Assembly (NCBI GenBank): GCA_007859835.1
Contig: SJPJ01000001.1
Location: 8,034,853-8,098,852 of the forward strand
Length of the DNA stretch: 64,000 nt
Origin: Novipirellula herctigrandis
GTDB lineage: Bacteria; Planctomycetota; Planctomycetia; Pirellulales; Pirellulaceae
Reading direction: 5' to 3'
In this document: positions 36,638-44,184 of the stretch, one piece after another
How the letters are laid out: each line of letters begins with the position of its first letter
Numbering within the stretch: position 1 is the stretch's first letter
Notes under the pieces: generated by a model
What the model saw: only the letters and a program-made list of their open reading frames with translations
Database searches by the model: none
Told to the model about the DNA's origin: nothing
Made by a program: the position numbers and the translations under genes

Positions 36638-39600
36638 CTACTCGCCGCTTACTTGCCGGGCCTGATCGATCATCAGCTGAAGTTGTTGAACTCGCTTGGC
36701 ATTGCGATCGCGATCAGGTAATCCGGAGATCAAGTCGGATAACGTTTTCAGATCCACCATTTCCCCTAGGGGCTCGCCACGGAGCTTCGCAGAGAACATC
36801 GCTGCGGTGGTTGCGATACGCATTGACGGGGCGGCTTGGTCAGGCCGCGCAGCGTCAGTTTTGTAGGGTATCGGCCAACGGTTTTCGATCATTTGTCCAG
36901 TCGACAGGTCGCGAAACCGTACCGACACAGAACCCACATCGCCTTCGCCGTCCGGTCTCGCTTCGAACTGATAAACCGCTACTCCGGCTTCAGCGGCTGC
37001 CATCTCTGCGGCGTCGACTTTGTCGTTGCGAAAGTCTTCTTGTTTCAGCATATGCTTTTCAAAACCGAGCAATTTGTAGCGGCCAACCCGTTTAGGATTG
37101 AACTCCACTTGCACTTTCACATTCTTGGCCGATGGACGTAGCGCACCCGCAATCTGGCGAGCGAAACCATCATCGGCAGAATCGATTGAATCAAGCAGGT
37201 AGTAGCGGCCGTCTCCTTTTCGCGTGAGTGCTTCAAGAATTTCGTCATTCAAGCCCTCAGCACTGATCCCCGCGGCGTCGAAAGCGATACCCGCGTCTCG
37301 CATGGTGGTGATCATTCCCGCCAGACTGTTTGGATTGGCGTCGCCAAGATTGACAGCGCCATCGGTCAGCAGAATAACGCGATTTTGAGCATCGTCGGCC
37401 TGTTGCTCTTGTGCTTTCTCAAAAGCCAATTGCAGTGCGGCTTCAATATTGGTGCCACCTTCGCTCGGCAAATTTTCGATAAGCTGAACGAGTTCATTCG
37501 ATCTAGATCCGCTAACCTTATCTGCAAGAAGCCGTGGCTGACGTGCGAAGCTGATCAAAGTGACCTGATCTATCGATTTGAGTTGCCCGGCAAGCATCGC
37601 AAAGGCGCGGCGAACGGTTTGTTGGCGGTCGATGCGTTCCATCGATCCCGAGTTGTCGAGTAGGAATGTGAGTCGCAGCGGTGTATTGCTCGCACGACCC
37701 GCAGCAGCCGTTCGCATCGCGACTCGCAACAGGTTTCGCTGTTGAAGGAACGGATGGATCGATTGCTCCAGTCGACAGGCAACTTTCTCGTCTTGACTGG
37801 GCATTGGATCGCCGTAATCGAATGCGTTGACGAATTCCTCGATGCGGATTTTTGCTGTCTCTGGCCATTCACCACGGGCGAGTGCTGCTTGGGCGAGTTT
37901 GAAAGAAACGTCACTGACGTGGAGTGAGAAAGTGGAAAACGCATCTTCCAAGGCGTTCTTTTCGTTCAGTCCGGCTGCGGCGGGTCGTTTTTTCGCAGGC
38001 GTGAATTTGGATTGGGCCTTTTCCCCATACGCCCGTGTCGCAATCCCGCGGAACCGCTCGCCATCAACCATTTGTTGACCAAGTTGACGCTGCAACTCAA
38101 TTTGCTTCCCTTTTTTCTTCGGTAAAAGTTCGGTCTGGTCGACGGCTTTTGCGAAGTCACCCAATAGATCGTGACCGTAGACTGCCGCAGGTGCAGAACT
38201 TGATTCCTGAGGAAGGGCCGCCTGTGTAGGAACTCGTGGTGTTGCATCTTGTTTCGCACTAGGAGTCACAAGCTTTCCCGCTTCCAATTTTCGTCCCAGC
38301 TTGTCCGTGATTGCTAACCCAATGTCGTCCTCAAGGTCCTTTATGCGACGATCATGGAATGCCAAGGCTTCGCTAACCGTCTCAGTCGAACGCGTTTCCA
38401 AGCCTTTTGTTACATCCTGATCGGTTCGAGAAAAATCGAATCGTGGCGTTTGAGGCGGAACGTCAGAGGGTGGCACGCCAAAGAAGTAGTGGTCATTGCC
38501 GGGAGCATTTTCAAGCTGCTCCAATCTTGCTCCCCCGCTAATTCCCCCTCCCATCGCGCCATTACCTCCGAACCATTCCATTGCACTGGCAACGCCATCA
38601 CCGTCATTATCGACATCAATGCCATCTAACGCATAGCGTGACGACCGACCTTCGGCTGTGTCCCCAAAAGTTGCTTGGCCGCGTTTTCCCCTGACTGCTC
38701 TCTCGGCTTTCTCATCAACGGCCATTTCCTGAATTCCAAGTGCGATCGACGATTCTTCTGGGACCTTCTTCTCAATCTCTGGAAGTCTCTTCTGGGCCAA
38801 GTCGCTTTCAGCCAACTGCCTACCAGGACCGCTGAAATTCTCAACGGTCGGCTGGACCGCTTCGTAGCTGAGAGGACCTGGATCAACCCACACAGAATCT
38901 TTTGTTCCAAGGCGTTCCGATTCTTTGGTAACGCCACTACTTGGCGCATTCGGAACGGTTACAGAGTAGTTTTGTGTCGTCTGGCCTGATGAACGTTCAC
39001 GGCTCAATGGTCGCACTGATTCACGATTTAGATCCTCCCAAACAGGAGCTTCACCTGGCGCACCTACCACATCAGGCAACTCCGCATTTGGGATCAGCCG
39101 TGAGTAAACGGCGTCCTCATCAACGTAGTAGGGACTCGGGGGAGGAGACTCGGTATCGAGACTCGCACGAAGGCGAGATAGAGATGATTTGGAATTCTGT
39201 CGGAAGTCGTATTCAACATCTGCTGCCGGTCGCCCTGCGGCATTTTCTATCATTACACCGATGCTCGTACCGCCACTTGAAAACCCTTCGCCAGCCGGTA
39301 CGGCGTCCAAGTACGCTTCGTATTCCTCAACGGCAAGCTGTGAATCCACGCTACGAGATGCCATGGGGCTGGAGATCGATAGCCCGAGTATGGAAAACGC
39401 GAGCAGTCCCAAGCAGCCAGCGACCGATAAGATCGCCGCGATTCTTGGATAACTTGGTACAAAACTTCCCGTCCACCATCGTCGCCTTTCACTGGATTGG
39501 ACATGAACCGGCGCGGAGGTTGGTTCGTGCGACTTCCCATCGAGTACCGCAAGTACCGAGTGTCGTTTTTCAGCGGAAAGTTTCCAATCATCGTCTTGCG

Positions 39601-39802
39601 GTAGCGTTTCCCCAGCGGCAACTTCACGCATCAGACCATGAATCGACTCATACTCCGATTTGAGTGTGGCCAACTCGGGATTTTCCTCCATCAGTTGACT
39701 CAGTTGGTCGCGTTCCAGCTCCGACGCTTCGCCCATCACGAGAGCCACGATTCGAGCTTCGAGCTGTGGATCAATTTTTCGATTATGTGATTCTTCGTTC
39801 AT
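36638..39802 (-). CDS. VWA-domain membrane protein with anti-sigma-like N-terminus
   Basis: A 1054-residue protein. Residues about 10-65 (LEARIVALVMGEASELERDQ) are an anti-sigma-like helical module; one membrane helix at about 117-140 follows. A long low-complexity linker (about 160-590) leads to a von Willebrand factor N-terminal segment (about 615-690, VSFKLAQAALARGEWPETAK) and a VWA domain with the metal-ion site LLDNSGSM, D716. The C-terminus resembles DUF3520 (YfbK-like). The start overlaps the end of the sigma-factor gene by four bases, so it is the sigma partner: the N-terminus probably holds the sigma factor in the cytoplasm while the VWA domain acts outside. The linker carries a Ca-loop-like DVDNDGDGVASAMEW segment. 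The arrangement is seen in other planctomycetes, but the signal is unknown. Confidence 0.87.
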   Translation of the reverse strand: MNEESHNRKIDPQLEARIVALVMGEASELERDQLSQLMEENPELATLKSEYESIHGLMREVAAGETLPQDDDWKLSAEKRHSVLAVLDGKSHEPTSAPVHVQSSERRRWWTGSFVPSYPRIAAILSVAGCLGLLAFSILGLSISSPMASRSVDSQLAVEEYEAYLDAVPAGEGFSSGGTSIGVMIENAAGRPAADVEYDFRQNSKSSLSRLRASLDTESPPPSPYYVDEDAVYSRLIPNAELPDVVGAPGEAPVWEDLNRESVRPLSRERSSGQTTQNYSVTVPNAPSSGVTKESERLGTKDSVWVDPGPLSYEAVQPTVENFSGPGRQLAESDLAQKRLPEIEKKVPEESSIALGIQEMAVDEKAERAVRGKRGQATFGDTAEGRSSRYALDGIDVDNDGDGVASAMEWFGGNGAMGGGISGGARLEQLENAPGNDHYFFGVPPSDVPPQTPRFDFSRTDQDVTKGLETRSTETVSEALAFHDRRIKDLEDDIGLAITDKLGRKLEAGKLVTPSAKQDATPRVPTQAALPQESSSAPAAVYGHDLLGDFAKAVDQTELLPKKKGKQIELQRQLGQQMVDGERFRGIATRAYGEKAQSKFTPAKKRPAAAGLNEKNALEDAFSTFSLHVSDVSFKLAQAALARGEWPETAKIRIEEFVNAFDYGDPMPSQDEKVACRLEQSIHPFLQQRNLLRVAMRTAAAGRASNTPLRLTFLLDNSGSMERIDRQQTVRRAFAMLAGQLKSIDQVTLISFARQPRLLADKVSGSRSNELVQLIENLPSEGGTNIEAALQLAFEKAQEQQADDAQNRVILLTDGAVNLGDANPNSLAGMITTMRDAGIAFDAAGISAEGLNDEILEALTRKGDGRYYLLDSIDSADDGFARQIAGALRPSAKNVKVQVEFNPKRVGRYKLLGFEKHMLKQEDFRNDKVDAAEMAAAEAGVAVYQFEARPDGEGDVGSVSVRFRDLSTGQMIENRWPIPYKTDAARPDQAAPSMRIATTAAMFSAKLRGEPLGEMVDLKTLSDLISGLPDRDRNAKRVQQLQLMIDQARQVSGE

Positions 39803-40386
39803 GACTTTCCGTCGATTCCGAGTGGCCGCAACTTGACGGCAAGCTCTTTCAAAATGTGGTGCAAACGGTAGCCAACATTACCGATGCTGAGACCCGTTTG
39901 ATCGCAAATTTCACTGTACTTGAGATCCTCGAAATACTTCAACTTCACCAACTGTCGGTCGGGTTCGTCGAGTTCCAACAACATCTGACGTACGATTCCC
40001 GTGGCCTCCATTCGCAGGATCATCTCTTCGGGGCTTTCGTCTTCGGTGTAGGTGGACGATGTTCCACCGGCAATTCCCGACACTTCCCGTTGTTTGTCGC
40101 GGATGAAGTTGAACGCCTTGTTACGCACGCAGCGCATCAACCAAGCTTTTGGCGCATCGACGTCGTCCCAATGTGTATGAAGCAGCAAGAAGACTTCTTG
40201 CACAATTTCCTCTGCTACCGAGCGGTGACCGGTTAGTGCGAATGCGTAACGCAGCAGCGGAGCCTCCTCGGTATCAAACAGTTCTCGAAGGGTGAGCTCA
40301 CACTCACCCTTGGCGTTTGATGGTTTGACCCCCGGAGTCGGTTTCAACATTAATTCGGTTCGGTGTGCATGACGATCTTGAATCAC
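39799..40386 (-). CDS. ECF RNA polymerase sigma factor
   Basis: A 195-residue sigma-70 family extracytoplasmic-function factor. Region 2 spans about 43-100 (RYAFALTGHRSVAEEIVQEV, then WLMRCVRNKAFNFIRD) and region 4 about 130-185 (LDEPDRQLVKLKYFEDLKYS, then a helix-turn-helix ICDQTGLSIGNVGYRLHHIL). The GTG at 40386 is preferred because GAGAGGA lies about ten bases upstream; the ATG at 40350 has no such site. The ATGA overlap with the VWA gene shows a coupled sigma/anti-sigma pair, and the giant protein gene follows. The divergent 613-base region upstream probably includes its own autoregulated promoter. Confidence 0.93.
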   Translation of the reverse strand: MIQDRHAHRTELMLKPTPGVKPSNAKGECELTLRELFDTEEAPLLRYAFALTGHRSVAEEIVQEVFLLLHTHWDDVDAPKAWLMRCVRNKAFNFIRDKQREVSGIAGGTSSTYTEDESPEEMILRMEATGIVRQMLLELDEPDRQLVKLKYFEDLKYSEICDQTGLSIGNVGYRLHHILKELAVKLRPLGIDGKS

Positions 40387-40999
40387 GACCCAATCATCCT
40401 CTCATAATAGACGACTCGAAACGATCATGTTTCTTAGGGGATATTGGGGCATTTTCTCGAAATACATCTGCGTTAGCGGGAATACGGCCAAGAATCCCTG
40501 CATTTCACTATGCAGGCACTCGGTTCCCGACGCTCGATGTCCGGATTGGCCGTGACGGAATAGGGTGCTGGCCCCATTGGTGAATCGCGTCGCGTTTTGC
40601 CTAATGGAAGAGCGAGAGAATCAGCGAAAAAGATACGCCCCTCTCCAGCATGGGTCGCCTCATCACGCCAGTCTTGCCGGCCGGTCATTGATGGCAGCAT
40701 TATCCGGTGCGACCGATAGTTGGGGGTGGAACTCGCCGGAAACCCGGGGGAACGAAATCCACAAATTTTCAGAAAAACATTTCACAGACATGGAAAACTC
40801 GAGCTAGGTTTTTCAATAGCTAATCACCATTTGTGCTCGATATCCTTCTCTCACTCGATTTGCACGACAAGTGGCAAACCAAACGTAAGTTTGGGACGCA
40901 AAGTCATGGGTCCATTCCACGAGTGGATCGCCAGACTACCGAAGGTAAACGAACCAGAATGGGTGACTTAATCTGTCACTTCAATCCGAGCGAAATAAG
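40387..40999. other. Divergent intergenic region upstream of the sigma operon
   Basis: About 610 bases between the sigma-factor gene (minus) and an exported-protein gene (plus). It holds a perfect inverted repeat CCTGCAT-TTCACT-ATGCAGG at 40497-40516 and a shorter GTGAC/GTCAC pair just before 41000. Small open frames (40565-40807 and others) lack ribosome binding sites and homology and are not called. Confidence 0.45.
40497..40516. promoter_or_regulatory. Inverted repeat upstream of the ECF sigma gene
   Basis: CCTGCAT (40497-40503) and ATGCAGG (40510-40516) form perfect seven-base arms around a six-base spacer, 111 bases upstream of the sigma-factor start. An operator or leader hairpin is possible; position is the only support. 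Confidence 0.35.
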
Positions 41000-41398
41000 A
41001 TGAAGAAAATCCACCCGCCTTGCGTGCTGCGCTATCGATTGATTAGCGTGACAAGTCTTCTCATGATGGTTTTGGTCACTGCGGCCCCATGTTATGCCGA
41101 CGACTCAACCATTTTCAAGATTGAAGAAGTTTGGGAGTTGGTTGTCAATGAACCCGACGCTGCCAGCAATTCTCCTCAAATCACGTTCTTCATTTCTCCT
41201 AACGTGGGTCTCGAGAATTGCTATTTTCAACTGCAAATGAACTACGCCGCTGACGACCAATTTTCCGGTGGCGGATTTCATGTGGGTGCGTTCAATGACG
41301 GTCAAATGAAAGACCAAGCTCGAAGTGTCACTCGTCGAGTCCTCGCCACCAGTGGAGACGTAATCCGCTGGACAAGCGTGATGGCCGTGATTGATTAA
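41000..41398 (+). CDS. Exported hypothetical protein, 5' part of a frame-broken gene
   Basis: A 132-residue product with a clear signal peptide (MKKIHPPCVLRYRLI... then VLVTAAPCYA, cleavage near residue 34). No family recognised. It stops at TAA 41396-41398 directly before a run of six A. The next frame (41391-41645) continues without interruption in composition and ends as a sensible protein, so the two are most simply one gene of about 213 residues broken by a +1 shift. It may be a pseudogene, a sequencing error in the A-run, or a programmed shift. Not clearly tied to the Tad genes downstream. Confidence 0.65.
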   Translation: MKKIHPPCVLRYRLISVTSLLMMVLVTAAPCYADDSTIFKIEEVWELVVNEPDAASNSPQITFFISPNVGLENCYFQLQMNYAADDQFSGGGFHVGAFNDGQMKDQARSVTRRVLATSGDVIRWTSVMAVID

Positions 41399-41645
41399 AA
41401 AATTGTTGTACGCGGTGAAGGATGGTACGGGACAAGAATGGGGGGCGTTTGGAGGTCCGGACTATCTTGTCAGGATTCCGGCGAGTTCTGTTACTGACCT
41501 TTCATACTACCACCCACAAGATAGTCTTGATTCGGTTGACATTGGCTTCGGAGGCAATCGGGTCGAAAGCTTAACGCTCATTGAAGTTCGGGCATTCCAT
41601 GCCGATGGACGGATAGTCACGGTGCCGGTCAACTGCCAACCCTAG
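41391..41645 (+). CDS. 3' part of the frame-broken exported protein
   Basis: An 84-codon frame that overlaps the end of the previous one. It has no ribosome binding site or plausible start of its own (TTG at 41391) and begins in the middle of what looks like a folded domain: KLLYAVKDGTGQEWGAFGGP reads on from the truncated protein's last residues. It ends with a short VNCQP tail. I treat it as the second half of the gene at 41000, not an independent gene. Confidence 0.5.
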   Translation: MIKKLLYAVKDGTGQEWGAFGGPDYLVRIPASSVTDLSYYHPQDSLDSVDIGFGGNRVESLTLIEVRAFHADGRIVTVPVNCQP

Positions 41646-41735
41646 TGTCTGTATACATCGCCTTTCGATAGCAGACTCCATTTTCAACTTGTCTCTATAC
41701 TTCCGATTCCCCCTTCGGCGCTTTGGTAAAAACTC

Positions 41736-42944
41736 ATGCGAAATCCTAACAAATTTCTCACCGCTTCTGCTGAGTCATCGTCTACCCTTCGAGAGTTCAA
41801 TCCGGCGACTGCACGGTTCCGAATTTCAATCGCGAGATCTGGCAAGCAGCGGCGTGGGGCTGCACTTGTGTTCGGGTTAATTCTAAGCGTCAGTCTGGTC
41901 ACCTTACTTGGTATCGTCCTAGACTTTGGCTATATCCATGTTGGCAGGACCGAGATGCGGCGATCAGCCGATGCAGCAGCGATGTCAGCATGCTGGGAGA
42001 TGTTGGATCAACAGGTTGCAGGAACAGTTGATTACGAACTTGAAGCCGAAGTGAAGAGTGAAGCAAACAAGGCTGCGTTGGCGAACATCGTCGGCGACAT
42101 CTCTCCAGAGCTCAAGTCGAGTGACATTGAACTCGGCACCTACAACTTTGACGGAACGTGGAGCACATCGGATCATTTAGCCAGGAACGCCGTCCGCGTC
42201 ACGCTTCGACGTCAATCGTGTAACAACGGTGAATTGCCTTTGTTCTTTGGAGCGTTAACAGGTCGCAATACTCAATCGCTTGAAGTCACTGCAACTGCGG
42301 CAATGATGCAAGCCATTGATGGCTTCTACGAACCTTCAAACTACGACGAGACGCTCGAACTGCTACCATTCGCATTGGACCTACCTAGTTGGCAACAGGC
42401 GATTGCCAATGCAACATTGGACCAATATGCCTTCAAAGATGGCAGTGTCATTAGCGGGTCCGACGGATTCTTTGAAACCAACCTCTACCCCAAAGGCACC
42501 GGTTCGCCCGGTAATCGTGGGACGGTCGACATCGGTGGAAGAAACAATAGCACGGCTGACCTTTCACGACAAATTCTACACGGCGTCTCCAAGCAAGACT
42601 TTATCGATCTGGGTAAACCGTTGATGCTTGATGCAAATGGGGAGCTACTGCTCAATGGCGATACAGGAATCAGTGCGGGGGTCAAGGATGAACTTGCATC
42701 AATCATTGGCAAGCCAAGAATCATTCCGATCTATACCTCTGTTGCAGGAAACGGCAATAACGCAATGTTCACAATTGTCGCCTTTGAGGGCGTCAGGATA
42801 CTCAACGTGAAATTGACAGGAAAGAAAGACAAGAAGGAAGTTGTGATTCAGCCGGCAAAAGTGATCGCTCGAGGGTGTAAAGTCGACACCACCGGGAGCA
42901 TTTATAGCACCCATCTGGTTACTCCGGTCATGCTTGTCGAATAG
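41736..42944 (+). CDS. TadG-like Flp-pilus-associated protein
   Basis: A 402-residue protein with the TadG/Tad_Flp type N-terminus: a basic stretch, then one membrane helix (about 46-70, ALVFGLILSVSLVTLLGIVL) and the segment RTEMRRSADAAAMSACWEML characteristic of the family. The rest is an extracytoplasmic domain of unknown fold. Such pseudopilin-like proteins are usually cut by the prepilin peptidase TadV and assist Flp pilus or secretion assembly. TadE-like gene follows after 98 bases. Other Tad components (ATPase, secretin, peptidase) are not in the window. Confidence 0.85.
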   Translation: MRNPNKFLTASAESSSTLREFNPATARFRISIARSGKQRRGAALVFGLILSVSLVTLLGIVLDFGYIHVGRTEMRRSADAAAMSACWEMLDQQVAGTVDYELEAEVKSEANKAALANIVGDISPELKSSDIELGTYNFDGTWSTSDHLARNAVRVTLRRQSCNNGELPLFFGALTGRNTQSLEVTATAAMMQAIDGFYEPSNYDETLELLPFALDLPSWQQAIANATLDQYAFKDGSVISGSDGFFETNLYPKGTGSPGNRGTVDIGGRNNSTADLSRQILHGVSKQDFIDLGKPLMLDANGELLLNGDTGISAGVKDELASIIGKPRIIPIYTSVAGNGNNAMFTIVAFEGVRILNVKLTGKKDKKEVVIQPAKVIARGCKVDTTGSIYSTHLVTPVMLVE

Positions 42945-43042
42945 CAGCCTATCGAAACGAGCCCTTTGTCGACTCCGCTTCGCTACATAAACTTTGTTCT
43001 GAACGTTACATCGCCTCACATGTTAATTGCGATTTTCACCCT

Positions 43043-43468
43043 ATGTCTAAAACTCGCCACCAATCGATCCGGCCTTCACGACGCAGAGGAACCTCTGCTG
43101 TCGAGTTCGCACTGATCGCACCTTTGATGATGGGGTTTACGTTTGCTTTAGTCGAGATCAGCAGATTGAATCTGGTCAAGCAAACCGCGACTCATGCAAC
43201 GCGTGAAGGCGCCAGGGTGGCGGTGCGACCAACGGCAACCAACGACGATGTCACCGCACGAGTCAACGATGAATTGGCAGTGTTGGGAATCTCCGATGCA
43301 ACCGTCGAACTTAAACCTAGTCACATCGCAGATGCCGAGCCGGGGGCGATGGTAACCGTTCGTGTGCGAGTCAATACTGCATCATTGAGTTGGGTGCCGC
43401 AATTCTTTAATTTCAGTTCTCCCGATTTGGTGGCGGAAGCGACCATGCGCCGAGAAAGCACTAATTAG
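43043..43468 (+). CDS. TadE-like protein
   Basis: A 141-residue minor-pseudopilin-like protein. After a basic start (SRRRGTSAVEFALIAPLMM) comes one membrane helix (about 20-42) with the conserved Glu in SAVEFAL, as in TadE. The mature part is a short beta-rich domain. It follows the TadG-like gene in the same direction and is probably its partner; a hairpin lies just after its stop. Confidence 0.88.
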   Translation: MSKTRHQSIRPSRRRGTSAVEFALIAPLMMGFTFALVEISRLNLVKQTATHATREGARVAVRPTATNDDVTARVNDELAVLGISDATVELKPSHIADAEPGAMVTVRVRVNTASLSWVPQFFNFSSPDLVAEATMRRESTN

Positions 43469-43495
43469 CTGCGCAGCCAGGAAAAGCCCAGGTTG

Positions 43496-43518
43496 TTCGC
43501 CACGTCCTAAGTGGCGAA
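43496..43518 (+). terminator. Hairpin after the TadE-like gene
   Basis: TTCGCCAC (43496-43503) and GTGGCGAA (43511-43518) form a perfect eight-base stem with a seven-base loop, 28 bases after the stop. No T-tract follows. Confidence 0.5.
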
Positions 43519-44184
43519 ATGCGCAATCGGCATTGATCGTCCGCAGCACGACGGAATATGGCCGGCTTGAAGTGCCTCAATAGACAACACAGTTGTCTGA
43601 ATCCGCGGGGATTACGCCCGAGTTTAGGGTGCGAATACGCCCAGGAGGCAACCTGGCTAAAATACGCAATCGCCAGTTCTCATTTTCTACCTGCCAACGC
43701 CCAAGCAGATGGAATTCCCAAATCCTGTGTGAAAAGACAGCTGGGTGAAGCCGTTCGACGGAAATCGTTCTCACCCAAATGATCCGTACAAACCGATCGA
43801 TCGCCAGCCCGAACAGAAGCGGTTGGCAAGGTTTTTAGGTTAGTTATCAGCTGATCGTCGTACCACAAATGCCAAAATAGGACTACAATAGTGGTCAACA
43901 CCGAAAAGCGATCTGAGTCGGGATCATCAGTCCAGCCCAATTGATCTTTCTACTTGCCCGGCTCGGCCGGACAGCCGATTCTCGGTGTTGACACCCATTT
44001 TATAATGAAAAACGATCGAGTCGCGGTGTCCGCTTGGATTACTTCGTTTGGATTACTTGGTGCGTTCAAACATCGCAAGTCTGGTGATTCAATCTCGCCG
44101 GGGCAACACGATTCACTTACCCTCCTTCCTTACATGCAACCTGCCTTGGTTCCATCTCTCCTAGCCGCTCATTTGGTACACGCT
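43519..44184. other. Intergenic region before the secretin-N protein gene
   Basis: About 670 bases. An open frame continuous with the downstream gene runs back to 43954, but its extra 77 residues look non-coding (no ribosome binding site, no signal peptide) and the ATG at 44185 is preferred. A 74-codon frame at 43558-43782 is not supported. No RNA gene seen. Confidence 0.45.

Noticed and set aside
38941-39663. 240-codon plus-strand frame opposite the VWA gene
   Set aside because: Antisense shadow; composition (His/Arg/Pro-rich) is not protein-like.
43954-44184. Upstream extension of the secretin-N protein
   Set aside because: The signal peptide begins just after ATG 44185; the extra 77 residues would bury it.
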